Shown here: in pieces, positions 17,029 to 27,400 of the stretch | Layout: every line of letters begins with the position of its first letter | Numbering within the stretch: position 1 is the stretch's first letter | NCBI GenBank assembly: GCA_015059185.1 | Contig: SVAY01000004.1 | Span: 41,363 to 105,362, forward strand | DNA length: 64,000 nt | Source: Erysipelotrichaceae bacterium | GTDB lineage: Bacteria > Bacillota_I > Bacilli_A > RFN20 > CAG-826 | Reading direction: 5' to 3' | Position numbers and translations under genes: made by a program | The notes under the pieces: generated by a model | The model's database searches: none | Told to the model about the DNA's origin: nothing | What the model saw: the letters and a program-made list of their open reading frames with translations, nothing else

Positions 17029-18855
17029 TTTGGAATTCACATCAGAAAGTATTATAAAAAGTACGCTGTTCTATTTATCTTAGGCATCTTGTTTTTAATA
17101 TTTGTTGACTGGATTCAACTTTATATTCCTGAATTCACTGGTAAGATTGTTGACCTTGTGAATGCTGGTGTTGACGAAGAAAGCAAGAAAACCATCTTAG
17201 AATATTGCTTATGGATTCTTTTGATTGCTTTTGGCATGTTTGTTGGTCGTATGACTTGGAGATTCTGCATTCTTACTGCTGCTAGAAAAACTGATAGAGA
17301 TTTACGTCATGAGATGTTCCTTAAAGCAGAAAAATTATCATTATCTTATTATCACGATAACAAAGTCGGAACCATCATGGCCTGGTTCACGAATGACTTA
17401 GAAACTATAGAAGAAGCGATGGGCTTTGGTATGACGATGTTAGTGGACGCGACATTCTTGCTCGTCTTTACTCTCATCAAGATGATTAATTATTCTTTAG
17501 CCTTAACATTATTCTCTTTAGTTCCAATCATCTTTATTATCATTTGGGGTGCTTTGGTAGAAAAATATATGACCATTAAATGGGATCAAAGACAACAAAG
17601 CTTTGATGATATCTATGATTTTGCGCAAGAAAACTTCACTGGTATACGTGTTATTAAAGCTTTCGTTAAAGAAAATAAGGAGATCTTAGCTTTCTCTAAA
17701 GTGGCGAAAAAGAATGTAAGTAAAGAAATTAGTTTTGTTAAAACTTCGATTACCTTTGATGTATTAATTGAAATTGTTATTGCTTTAGTAGTTGCTTCTT
17801 TACTTGGATTTGGTGGTTGGTTTGTTTATGCCTTTGTCACTAATGATCCAGTAGTACTAATGGGAGTGGAGATTATCTTAACTCCAGGTGAACTTGTGAC
17901 TTTTATTGGTTTATTTGATACATTAATCTGGCCTTTAATTGCTTTAGGTCAAATTGTTTCTATGAGAGCAAGAGCCGGAGCCTCATTGAACCGTGTTTCT
18001 AAATATTTAGATACTCCAGAAGATATTAAAGATGACCCAGATGCCATTAGATTAACTGATTGTAAAGGAAAGATTACTTTTAATAATTTCACATTTACTT
18101 ATCCTGGTGATAAAGACGCTTCTTTAAAAGAAGTAACTTTAACTATTGAACCAGGCGAATCAGTCGGTGTTGTTGGTCGTATTGGATGTGGCAAATCCAC
18201 GTTAGTGAATTCTTTATTACATTTATATAACGTTGATAAAGATGCGATTAAAATTGATGACGTTGATTTGATGGATATAAATATCCATTCATTAAGAGAT
18301 AACGTTGCGATTGTTCCTCAAGATAATTTCTTATTTAGTGATACAGTCGAAAATAATATTAACTTTGCTCATCAAGATCATGGGCTCGAAGAGGCGATTA
18401 ACGCTGCTAAATTTTCTGATGTGCATGATAACATTGTGGAATTCACTAATGGATATCAAACAGTAACTGGAGAAAGAGGAACAACTTTAAGTGGTGGACA
18501 AAAACAAAGGATCTCTTTAGCAAGAGCCTATGCGAAAAACGCTCCAATCTTAATCTTGGATGACTCTGTTAGTGCAGTCGACTTAAAGACTGAAGAAAAG
18601 ATTTTACATAACTTAAAAGAATATCGTAAAGGCAAGACAACTATTGTTGTTGCTTCACGTGTATCAACCGTCTCTCATCTTGATAAGATTATCGTTATGC
18701 AAGAAGGAAGAGTGGAAGCTTTTGATACACCAGCTAATTTAGCGAAAACATCACCAACTTATCAAAAGATGGTGTTCTTACAAAAACTCGAAAAAGAAGT
18801 GGAAGGAGGGGATACGCCTGGAAAACGATACTATGAGGCTAAAAGGGGATCATAA
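17023..18855 (+). CDS. Heterodimeric ABC exporter, subunit A (degenerate ATP site)
   Basis: A 610-residue half transporter: six membrane helices (about 15-320), then an ATPase domain. Walker A is GRIGCGKST (385-393), signature LSGGQKQR (489-496), and Walker B reads LILDD, with Asp514 where catalytic Glu is expected. That substitution is typical of the non-hydrolysing site in heterodimeric exporters such as BmrC/D and TM287/288. Subunit B follows with a 23-nt overlap or more and complementary defects. The family exports drugs, peptides or lipids; the substrate cannot be told. A convergent TetR gene lies at the end of the pair. Confidence 0.93.
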   Translation: MLFGIHIRKYYKKYAVLFILGILFLIFVDWIQLYIPEFTGKIVDLVNAGVDEESKKTILEYCLWILLIAFGMFVGRMTWRFCILTAARKTDRDLRHEMFLKAEKLSLSYYHDNKVGTIMAWFTNDLETIEEAMGFGMTMLVDATFLLVFTLIKMINYSLALTLFSLVPIIFIIIWGALVEKYMTIKWDQRQQSFDDIYDFAQENFTGIRVIKAFVKENKEILAFSKVAKKNVSKEISFVKTSITFDVLIEIVIALVVASLLGFGGWFVYAFVTNDPVVLMGVEIILTPGELVTFIGLFDTLIWPLIALGQIVSMRARAGASLNRVSKYLDTPEDIKDDPDAIRLTDCKGKITFNNFTFTYPGDKDASLKEVTLTIEPGESVGVVGRIGCGKSTLVNSLLHLYNVDKDAIKIDDVDLMDINIHSLRDNVAIVPQDNFLFSDTVENNINFAHQDHGLEEAINAAKFSDVHDNIVEFTNGYQTVTGERGTTLSGGQKQRISLARAYAKNAPILILDDSVSAVDLKTEEKILHNLKEYRKGKTTIVVASRVSTVSHLDKIIVMQEGRVEAFDTPANLAKTSPTYQKMVFLQKLEKEVEGGDTPGKRYYEAKRGS

Positions 18856-20602
18856 GATTCCTAATAGAGAACTCGTTAAACACCTTTATAGATTTATTAG
18901 GCCTGAATTATTCAAGTTCCTTTTAGCAATGCTTCTTATCGTCATTAACGTCGGGCTAGATATTGTCTGTCCTCTTTTAATTACACGTCATACTGAAACA
19001 TTAACTTCTTTAACTACTAGTAGTGGACAAGAAGCTTTACTTGCGATTATTTCATTTGCAGTAGGATTCTTTGTTTTATCTGTCTTTAATCAAGTGTTCT
19101 TATATGCTGAAACAATGTTATTACAACGTACAGGTCAAAAGATTATTTATAACTTAAGAATGAAGGTGTTTACTCATATTGAAAATATGAGTCAAAACCA
19201 ATTCACTGAAATGCCTGTTGGTTCTTTAGTGACTCGTGTTGCTAGCTATACCTCATCCATGAGTGAATTATTTACCAATACTTTGGTGCAGATGTTACGT
19301 AATATCTTAACCGTTTTAGGTGTTTTAGGTATTATGATTTATCTTTCCCCAATCTTAACCGCTTTCTTAAGTATTATTATTGTTGTCTTATTCGTTGTCT
19401 CAATGATCTTTAATAACTATATTTCTAAAGCCTTTACCAAAGAAAGAGGCTATTTAAGTGATTTAAATACTTTCTTAAGTGAAAATCTTGGCGGTATGAA
19501 AATCACCCAAATCTTTAACCAAGAAAAGCGTAAAGAAGAACAATTTAATGAAAAGAACAATGCTTATTATCGTTCTAGAATTAAACTCATGATAGGATTT
19601 GGTATTTATCGTCCATTTGTCTCCTTCTTATATTTTGGTGCGATTGCTTTAACGTTCTATGTCGGATTAGAAATTAATCTTACTAGTGCAATGATCGTTG
19701 GCTTCTATTTATACCTATCTAGATTCTTTAACCCAATTCAAAATCTTGCTGATCAACTCAATAGCTTACAAAGAGCAAAAACAGCGAGTGAAAGATTATT
19801 TAACTTACTTGATGTTAAACCTCAAGTTCTTGATAAACCAACCGCAAGAGACATTGATCACTTCGAAGGGAAGATTGAATTTAAAAATGTTTGGTTTGCT
19901 TATCATAATGAAGAATGGATCCTTAAAAATGTGAGCTTTGTTATTGATCCAAAGACTACTGTTGCCTTCGTTGGACCGACTGGTAGTGGTAAAACAACCA
20001 TACTTTCATTAATAGTCCGAAACTACGAAATCCAAAAAGGACAAATTCTCATTGACGATATCGACATCAAAGATATTACTATTACCTCTTTAAGAAGAGC
20101 AATTGGACAGATGTTACAAGATGTTTTCCTTTTCTCTGGCACGATTAAGACAAACATTTGCCTACATGATGAATCATTTACTGACGAAGATATTTTAGAA
20201 GCAAGCGAATATGTTAACGCTGACAAATTCATAAATAAATTACCTAATAAATTTGAGGAACAAGTGATTGAAAGAGGTGAAAACTTCTCCCAAGGACAAC
20301 GCCAACTTCTTTCTTTTGCTCGTACTGTTTTACATAAGCCTCAAATCTTAATCTTAGATGAAGCTACTGCTAATATTGATACAGAAACTGAAGTCTTGAT
20401 TCAAGAATCATTAGAGAAGATGAAATCTATTGGAACCATGTTAGTAGTGGCTCACCGTTTATCCACCATTCAAAAATGTGATCAAATCTTCGTTCTTTTA
20501 GATGGCGAGATAATTGAAAAAGGAACCCATCAAGAGCTCCTTAAACATCGAAATTTTTATTACAAGTTATATCAATTACAATTTGAAGAAACAATTCATT
20601 AG
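18818..20602 (+). CDS. Heterodimeric ABC exporter, subunit B (catalytic ATP site)
   Basis: Second half transporter: six helices, then an ATPase with Walker A GPTGSGKTT, a degenerate signature FSQGQRQ, and a normal Walker B LILDEA with the catalytic Glu. Subunit A has the reverse pattern, so the pair should form one active and one degenerate site. The first ATG is at 18833, but AAGGAGGGG ends 8 nt before an in-frame CTG at 18818 and lies too far from the ATG. I chose the CTG start. The alternative is the ATG with poor ribosome spacing. It ends tail to tail with the TetR gene, overlapping by 4 nt. Confidence 0.9.
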   Translation: MENDTMRLKGDHKIPNRELVKHLYRFIRPELFKFLLAMLLIVINVGLDIVCPLLITRHTETLTSLTTSSGQEALLAIISFAVGFFVLSVFNQVFLYAETMLLQRTGQKIIYNLRMKVFTHIENMSQNQFTEMPVGSLVTRVASYTSSMSELFTNTLVQMLRNILTVLGVLGIMIYLSPILTAFLSIIIVVLFVVSMIFNNYISKAFTKERGYLSDLNTFLSENLGGMKITQIFNQEKRKEEQFNEKNNAYYRSRIKLMIGFGIYRPFVSFLYFGAIALTFYVGLEINLTSAMIVGFYLYLSRFFNPIQNLADQLNSLQRAKTASERLFNLLDVKPQVLDKPTARDIDHFEGKIEFKNVWFAYHNEEWILKNVSFVIDPKTTVAFVGPTGSGKTTILSLIVRNYEIQKGQILIDDIDIKDITITSLRRAIGQMLQDVFLFSGTIKTNICLHDESFTDEDILEASEYVNADKFINKLPNKFEEQVIERGENFSQGQRQLLSFARTVLHKPQILILDEATANIDTETEVLIQESLEKMKSIGTMLVVAHRLSTIQKCDQIFVLLDGEIIEKGTHQELLKHRNFYYKLYQLQFEETIH

Positions 20603-21129
20603 TTAAGAGGAATACTTACAGTAAGTAATTCTTCTAACATGCGAGCCATGTCTTCTTCATTTTGCTTGAAGTTATTTTTGCTCCAATAAATAAGTACGTT
20701 ATAGAAAGCGCCAGCAAAATATGGAACTGCTAATGGGTTATTGTGATATTGGAATACAGATAAACTCTTAGCATTTCTAATAATATAAGCAGCGTATCTT
20801 TCAAATTGAGTAATTAAGATTTGAGTATTATCAGCTTTTTCTAAAATCTTAATTTGACGATTATATTTCTTGAAATAAGCGATGACATCATGAATAAAGG
20901 AATCGATAGTGATGTCTTTAGTCATATATGTATCGTAGAATTCTTCAAATCTTTCATCGGCAAAGTTAATGAAAACGTCTTCCTTTGTGGAATAGTAGCG
21001 ATAAAAGCTCATACGACTGACACCAGCCTTATCACAAATCATCTTTACAGTGATCTTGCTATATGGCGTCGTATACATTAATTGGTATATCGCCATAGAG
21101 ATTAATTGTTTGCTCTTTTTCCTTTGCAT
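20599..21129 (-). CDS. TetR-family transcriptional regulator
   Basis: 176 residues. The N-terminal helix-turn-helix (about 20-62) reads KITVKMICDKAGVSRMSFYRYYSTKEDVF, broken here as KITVKMICDKAG and VSRMSFYRYYSTKEDVF, which is classic TetR. The C-terminal ligand domain is variable. It converges on, and overlaps by 4 nt, the ABC exporter gene. TetR proteins commonly control neighbouring exporters, so regulation of that pair and of itself is likely but inferred. Probable operators with TTGTAAC half-sites precede it. Confidence 0.88.
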   Translation of the reverse strand: MQRKKSKQLISMAIYQLMYTTPYSKITVKMICDKAGVSRMSFYRYYSTKEDVFINFADERFEEFYDTYMTKDITIDSFIHDVIAYFKKYNRQIKILEKADNTQILITQFERYAAYIIRNAKSLSVFQYHNNPLAVPYFAGAFYNVLIYWSKNNFKQNEEDMARMLEELLTVSIPLN

Positions 21130-21130
21130 A

Positions 21131-21187
21131 GGATTACATTGTAACCAACTTTTTTAAACTTACAATAGGATTTAATTTGTAACAATT
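21131..21187. promoter_or_regulatory. Candidate TetR operator region
   Basis: GGATTACATTGTAACC at 21131-21146 is an imperfect palindrome. The half-site TTGTAA(C) recurs at 21178-21184 and, inverted, near 21160-21165. It lies between the TetR start and the divergent promoter at 21187-21215, so one regulator could control both. Confidence 0.5.
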
Positions 21188-21215
21188 TGACTATAATAAC
21201 TTATTATTATAGAAT
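21187..21215 (+). promoter_or_regulatory. Leaderless promoter of the 21222 gene
   Basis: TTGACT (21187-21192), a 17-nt spacer and TAGAAT (21210-21215). The expected start of transcription, six or seven bases on, coincides with the A of the ATG at 21222. No ribosome site exists. Confidence 0.8.
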
Positions 21216-21221
21216 ATTTTT

Positions 21222-21659
21222 ATGGTAAAACTTTTTCGTAATTCAGATATTGAAGCATTTACACCAATAATGAAATTATTAGGTTATAAAGAAACAAAAA
21301 GGTCGAAGACTATTTTTAAAGACACAAGTTTTGTAACATATAAAGTTGAAAAAGAAGTAAAAAACCAATCTTTGCTTAAGAGCAAATATATGCCATATAG
21401 TACAATTCCATTTTTCTTTGTTATTTTATTTGCAATTTTTGCTATTGCATTAGCTACAGCTTTTTTAATTATTACAATCACTAATAAAGATGCTGATAAA
21501 TTATTCTATTTCTTCACCCTCATGTTACCAACGTTTTTATGTACATTAATTGCTACAGGATTATCTATGGGTAGGTATTTTCTTGAACTTAAAAACATTC
21601 AACGTATGGCAGATGTGACTTTACTTAAAAAGGAACTGGAAAAGTATGAGCGAAACTAA
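21222..21659 (+). CDS. Small membrane protein upstream of cardiolipin synthase
   Basis: 145 residues. The soluble N-terminal half (about 1-60) contains no motif I recognise. Two helices follow at about 64-88 and 95-115, then a short charged tail. It appears to be translated from a leaderless mRNA. Its last 14 nt overlap the cardiolipin synthase start, so the two are coupled and may act together at the membrane. Confidence 0.75.
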   Translation: MVKLFRNSDIEAFTPIMKLLGYKETKRSKTIFKDTSFVTYKVEKEVKNQSLLKSKYMPYSTIPFFFVILFAIFAIALATAFLIITITNKDADKLFYFFTLMLPTFLCTLIATGLSMGRYFLELKNIQRMADVTLLKKELEKYERN

Positions 21660-23280
21660 AAACAAAAATAAAGAGAGAAGTGGTGCGATTAAAGCGTCCG
21701 CGGAAGATAAAAATAAAAAAATTCGTACAAGTAAAACGGCAATTAGAACATTGTTCATTGTTTTAATGCTTCTTGTTGAACTTGCAGGGTTAATTGCGAT
21801 TATCATTATTGGCTATGTTTATGATGTCCCATGGCTTAATGTGGTTTATTTTGTTGCTGAGATTTTTGCAATTATTGTTGCTATACCAATTATTAATTCT
21901 CGTATGGATCCTTCCTATAAGATTACTTGGTTAGCATTCATGGTCATCAACTCAGTATTAGGCGCAGTGTTCTATCTCTTATTTGCAAATAAGAAATTCA
22001 CAAAGAAAGAAAAGGCTAAGAACGCTCCGGTATTAAAATCACTTAATCAAGCGATGAATTCTAGTGAATCCAATGGTGTCGCTAATCGACTTCAACCAGA
22101 TAGAGATGGTGAGATTTATAATCTTGCTCACTATATAAGGAAGTATTCTTATACTGATACATATGCGAACACTCGTACCACATATTATCCATGGGGAGAG
22201 AAAGCTTTCCCAGTCATGATTGAAAAACTTAAGAAAGCTAAACACTATATCTTTATGGAATACTTCATCATTGATGAAGGTTTATTCTGGGATTCTATTC
22301 TTGAAGTTTTACTTCAAAAAGTCAAAGAAGGAGTGGAAGTAAGAATCATTTATGATGATTTAGGTTGTTTATCTACTCTTCCTGAAGATTATGATAAATT
22401 CTTAAATTCTCAAGGTATTAAATGTTATAGATACTCACCACTTAAACCAATAGTTGATATCCGTATGAATAATAGAGATCACCGTAAAATCATGGTCATC
22501 GATGGACATACTGGATTTACTGGCGGTATTAATATTGCTGATGAATATATCAATGAAATCGTTAGATTTGGTAAATGGAAAGATAATGCGATTATGCTTG
22601 AAGGCGATGGAGTATTTGGTTTAACTAACCTCTTCTTATCTACTTGGGTAAGAATTACTAACGAAGATACCCCTAACTTTAAAGATTATTTACCAAGCAA
22701 ATATGCTTCAGAAACTGAAACCATTCGAGCAAAAGGCTTTGTATCTGTATATGGTTCTATTCCATATACCTATGAAACAGTTGGTTTAAACATCTATGAA
22801 ATGCTTTGTTATGCCGCGAAAAAGACTCTTGATATTGCTACTCCTTATTTAATTTTAAATAAGGAAATGGAGAACGCGATTTGTAATGCAGCAAAAAGTG
22901 GTGTAAGGGTAAGATTATTAACGCCTCATATTCCAGATAAGAAAACAGTCTTTGAATTAACAAGAGCGAATTATAAGATGCTTCTTAGAAGTGGGGTAGA
23001 AGTATATGAATACACTCCTGGATTCGTCCATGCGAAGATGTTTGTGGTCGATGGTAGGATTGCTACTGTTGGTACGATTAATCTCGACTACCGTAGTTTA
23101 TTCCTCCACTCTGAAAATGGATGCTTATTATATGAAACTGATTCGATTAAAGATATCGTTCAAGATTTTGAAGAAACATTTAGAATCTCTGAAAAGTTTA
23201 ATCTTGAAAAATATAATGCAACACCAGCTAAGAAGAAATTATTAAGAGTAATATTAAAAATATTTGCCCCATTAATGTAA
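21646..23280 (+). CDS. cls: Cardiolipin synthase
   Basis: 544 residues. A basic N-terminal tail and three membrane helices (about 30-125) precede two phospholipase-D domains. The catalytic HxKx4D motifs are HRKIMVID (His279) and HAKMFVVD (His462), each followed by the usual GG.N or GT.N. The enzyme joins two phosphatidylglycerols into cardiolipin and glycerol. The N-terminal tail of about 30 charged residues is longer than usual. AAAGGAACTGG lies before the ATG inside the previous gene. Confidence 0.93.
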   Translation: MSETKNKNKERSGAIKASAEDKNKKIRTSKTAIRTLFIVLMLLVELAGLIAIIIIGYVYDVPWLNVVYFVAEIFAIIVAIPIINSRMDPSYKITWLAFMVINSVLGAVFYLLFANKKFTKKEKAKNAPVLKSLNQAMNSSESNGVANRLQPDRDGEIYNLAHYIRKYSYTDTYANTRTTYYPWGEKAFPVMIEKLKKAKHYIFMEYFIIDEGLFWDSILEVLLQKVKEGVEVRIIYDDLGCLSTLPEDYDKFLNSQGIKCYRYSPLKPIVDIRMNNRDHRKIMVIDGHTGFTGGINIADEYINEIVRFGKWKDNAIMLEGDGVFGLTNLFLSTWVRITNEDTPNFKDYLPSKYASETETIRAKGFVSVYGSIPYTYETVGLNIYEMLCYAAKKTLDIATPYLILNKEMENAICNAAKSGVRVRLLTPHIPDKKTVFELTRANYKMLLRSGVEVYEYTPGFVHAKMFVVDGRIATVGTINLDYRSLFLHSENGCLLYETDSIKDIVQDFEETFRISEKFNLEKYNATPAKKKLLRVILKIFAPLM

Positions 23281-23292
23281 AGGAGATTAATT

Positions 23293-24327
23293 ATGATTAA
23301 GGTCGCAGTTTTTAGTGCAAAAAGTTATGATGTAGAATCATTCAGCAAGGTCGCAGAAAAGTATGACATTGAATATAAGTATTATGATGTCTCTTTATCT
23401 TTAGATACAGTTGCTCTAGCAAAGGGATGCGACGCCGTATGTGTTTTCGTTAATGATAAATGTGATAAACCACTAATCGATGCTTTATACGATTTAGGTA
23501 TTAGATTAATCGCTCTTAGATGCGCAGGTTATAATAACGTTGATCTTAATGCTGCATATGGAAAGATTCATATTGTAAGAGTTCCAGCCTATTCCCCATA
23601 TGCTGTTGCAGAACATGCGATTGCTTTACTCCTTACATCCGTGAGAAGAATTCATAAAGCATATATTAGAACTAGAGATTATAACTTCTCTTTAAAAGGC
23701 TTAACCGGATTTGATTTCCATGGCAAAACAGTCGGTATTATTGGTACTGGAAAAATTGGTAAAATTTTCGCAAACATCTGTCAAGGATTTGGTATGGAAA
23801 TTCTTGGCTATGATAAATTCCCTGCTCCAGATTTCCCAGGAAAATATGTCGAATTGAAAGAGTTATTAGCTAAATCTGATATTATTTCCTTACATTGTCC
23901 ATTAACAGATGAAACTTATCACATGTTTAATAAGGAAACTTTAAAAGAGACAAAGAAGGGTGTCACAATTGTTAACACTTCACGTGGTGCATTAATTGAT
24001 GCAGAAGCATTAGTAGAGTCGCTTAAAGAGAGACATGTTGGTGCTGTTTGTTTAGATGTTTATGAAGAAGAAAGTAACCTCTTCTTTAACGATTATAGTG
24101 GTCACATTCTTAATGATGATGTCTTAGCAAGACTCATTTCTATGCCTAATGTTATTGTTACTTCTCACCAAGCATTCTTAACTAATGAAGCTTTAGCGAA
24201 TATCGCTGACACAACTTCATCTAACATTGTTGGTTTCATTAAAGAGGGTAAATACCTTAACGAAGTATGCTATCAATGTCCAAAGAAATCTGAATGTATG
24301 AAAAAACGTGAAGGTAAATGCTTCTAA
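23293..24327 (+). CDS. ldhA: D-lactate dehydrogenase with Cys-rich tail
   Basis: A 344-residue NAD-dependent D-2-hydroxyacid dehydrogenase of the fermentative LdhA type, reducing pyruvate to D-lactate. The NAD motif GTGKIGK is at 151-157. The catalytic triad Arg231, Glu260 and His292 has the spacing (29 and 32) known for D-LDH. The segment VYEEESNLFF and SHQAFLTNEAL are diagnostic. The last 20 residues carry four cysteines (326, 329, 335, 343) in C-x2-C-x5-C-x7-C, not part of the usual fold and possibly metal-binding. AAGGAG is 8 nt upstream, 12 nt after cls. Confidence 0.92.
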   Translation: MIKVAVFSAKSYDVESFSKVAEKYDIEYKYYDVSLSLDTVALAKGCDAVCVFVNDKCDKPLIDALYDLGIRLIALRCAGYNNVDLNAAYGKIHIVRVPAYSPYAVAEHAIALLLTSVRRIHKAYIRTRDYNFSLKGLTGFDFHGKTVGIIGTGKIGKIFANICQGFGMEILGYDKFPAPDFPGKYVELKELLAKSDIISLHCPLTDETYHMFNKETLKETKKGVTIVNTSRGALIDAEALVESLKERHVGAVCLDVYEEESNLFFNDYSGHILNDDVLARLISMPNVIVTSHQAFLTNEALANIADTTSSNIVGFIKEGKYLNEVCYQCPKKSECMKKREGKCF

Positions 24328-24345
24328 ATAATCTATATTAGTAAT

Positions 24346-24369
24346 AACCCTCTTTGAGGGTTTTTATTT
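24346..24369 (+). terminator. Terminator after ldhA
   Basis: AACCCTC and GAGGGTT with a 3-nt loop, then TTTATTTTT. Confidence 0.85.
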
Positions 24370-24428
24370 TTGAAAAGCATTTTACTAGAGTGATTTATAA
24401 AGAATTAATAAAAATATATGCAAATAAA

Positions 24429-24456
24429 TTGACAGCAATTTTATATTAGATAAAAT
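24429..24456 (+). promoter_or_regulatory. Promoter of the first MacB-type gene
   Basis: TTGACA (24429-24434), a 16-nt spacer and TAAAAT (24451-24456), with GGGAGGAA just before the ATG at 24484. Confidence 0.65.
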
Positions 24457-24483
24457 TATAAGGTATTTGGGAGGAAAAATAAG

Positions 24484-27400
24484 ATGTTACGACTTGTTGA
24501 TATCGATAAAACATATAAAGCATCTTCAGGAAATGTTAACGCTCTTAAAAAAGTAAATCTTAGTTTTAGAAAAAATGAGTTTGTTTCTATCCTTGGTCCT
24601 AGTGGATCTGGAAAAACAACATTACTCAACATCATTGGTGGACTTGATAAATATACCGCTGGTGATTTGATTATCGCTGGTAAATCCACGAAAGATTTTA
24701 AGGACCGTGATTGGGACTTTTATCGTAACCAAAGAATTGGATTTATCTTCCAAGCTTATAACCTCATTCCTCACCAAAATGTATTAAGTAACGTTGAACT
24801 TGCTTTAACTATTTCAGGTATCTCTAAAACCGAAAGAGTAGCAAGGGCGAAAGAAGCATTAGAAAAAGTTGGTCTCCATGATCAAATCTATAAAAAGCCA
24901 AACCAACTTTCTGGTGGTCAATGCCAAAGAGTTGCTATTGCGCGTGCTTTAGTTAATAATCCAGAAATCTTACTTGCTGATGAACCTACTGGTGCACTTG
25001 ATACCAAAACAAGTGAACAAATTATGGACCTTATTAAAGAGATATCTAAAGATAGACTCGTTATTATGGTCACCCATAACCCAGATTTAGCAGAAAGATA
25101 TTCTACTCGTATTATCAATTTACTTGATGGCGAAATTGTCCATGACTCTAATCCATATAAAGATACTGATGAAATTAAAGAAGTCAGTACGTTATCAGAA
25201 GATACAGTAGATAAAACTAGTAAAGCGAAAATGAGTTTATGGACTGCTAATAAACTTAGTTTTAAAAACTTATTATCTAAGAAAGGTAGAACTATCTTAG
25301 TGGCCATTGCTTCTAGTATTGGTATCATTGGTGTTTCTACTGTTTTAGCTGTCTCATTTGGTGTTACTGGCTATGTGAACAGCATGCAAGATGATATGCT
25401 CAGTAGCTATCCACTTGAAATTGCTGAAAAGAGCATTGATTTAACTTCCTTGATGAGCGGTTTATCTAATTCTGAAAAAGCAGATTTAAAGAAGTTTGAT
25501 ACCACAACTCAAGTTGGTATGGATTCTATGATTGATTATTTAATGGATAAATATAGTGATGTCACTAATATTAAGACCAACGACATCTCCGATTTATTAA
25601 TCCAATATATCAACGAAACACCAAAAGAAGATATTGCTGCTACTCAATATAATTATGGTATTGATGTCACTAATAACATCTTCGTTAAATGGAATGATAG
25701 TAGTGTAGAAGGCAAGAACGCTAAATATGTATCTGCTAATGGTTTAACTCAAAGATATATTTCTGAACTTAAGACTGTTGAAGGCTTTGCGACATACGCT
25801 GGTTATGTTGATTTATTTACTAACTTCATGAAAGAAATGCCAGGAGATGAAGATTATTTACTTAGCCAATATGATTTACTCGGCAATTCTACATTTGCTA
25901 AAGAATCTAATGAAATGATGTTAGTGGTATCTAAAGATACAACCTTAACTGATTTATTACTTGGACAACTCGGCTATTATGATCACGATGAATTCATTCA
26001 CATTGGTCAAAAAGCTGTCGAAATCTATAAAAAGGGCGAGAAAGAAGAAGATATGGGTCTTAAGCAAAAGTATACTGAGAACCTTATTACAAAAGAAGAA
26101 TATGACGCAGAACTCGCTAAATTAACTGAAAAATACCCATATAGACAAATCTTAGATTATAGCGACCTTATTGGACGTGACTTCTATTATTTCCCACATG
26201 AAACTATCTGGGGTTATGGTAATGTCAGTGATGAAACATCAATGACTGGTACTATCATTCTTAAAAATGAAAACTATTTATTCTATCTCACATTCCAAAA
26301 CTTAATGGGATTTGACGCTTTAGTTGGATTAAAAGCTCAATTGGTGGGTTCTAGTGAACCAGAGACTGTAGCCTTTGTTCGTCAACCAAACCCAAGTCGT
26401 GACCCAACAACATTCTTTGATGGTACTTGGGGAGAATTTAGTACTAAGACATATTCCCCTACCGGAGGAGCATTAAGTGTTACAACTGCTGCTAAGGCTG
26501 CTGCATATATTCCAGCAGGAGAAACAATTCCTCAAATGTTTACTAACGCTAATATCAATGCTGAAGAAACAGGAAAAACTATTGGATTCAATTATCCAGT
26601 GGAAGCTCCTGAAGCTTGGAGAAATGATTTAACTGCTTCTAAAGGTATGCAAGTAAAGATTACTGGTATCCTTAGAGCAAAAGAAAGTACCAACTTCGGA
26701 TCATTAACTCGTGGCGTTTATTATACCCCTAAACTTACTGAGCGTTATATGAGTGACGCTATTAACGCTAATTCCAAGATCTATAACGGTAATAGTGAAA
26801 CTGATGGATATGGTATTAAGGTTTTATATGATAACAATAGAGCTAAGACTCAAGTATTTGCAGCCTATTGTACATATCAATATCTTGATTATACCGATAC
26901 TGATAATCCTACTATTAAAACAGGAGGTTATGCTTCCGCTCTTAATGGTGATATGGCTACTTCTTTAGGTTCTATCTTCTCTAGTGCTATTGGTTCTAGT
27001 AGTGTTGAATCTACAAACCAAGTATATTTACGTTCTTTAACAGGTTTAAAAGCAAGCTTTGATGAAGAAGAAGTTTCATATGCTTTAAAGAAATTACCAC
27101 AAGAAATATCCATTTATCCTCGTGATTTTTCTAGTAAAGATAAAGTGACTGAAAGACTTGATAATTGGAATAAAGAAATGACTCTTACTATTGGAGATAA
27201 GAGCTATACTAAGGCTGATAGAGGTAGTGAAATTACCTATACTGATACAGTGGCAATGATCATCTCTGTAATTAATTCATTAATTACTATTGTGACTGCT
27301 GCTCTTGTATCATTCACATCTTTATCTCTTGTTGTTTCTTGCTTTATGATTGCAGTTATCACTTATATCTCCGTTATGGAAAGAGTGAAAGAAATTGGTG

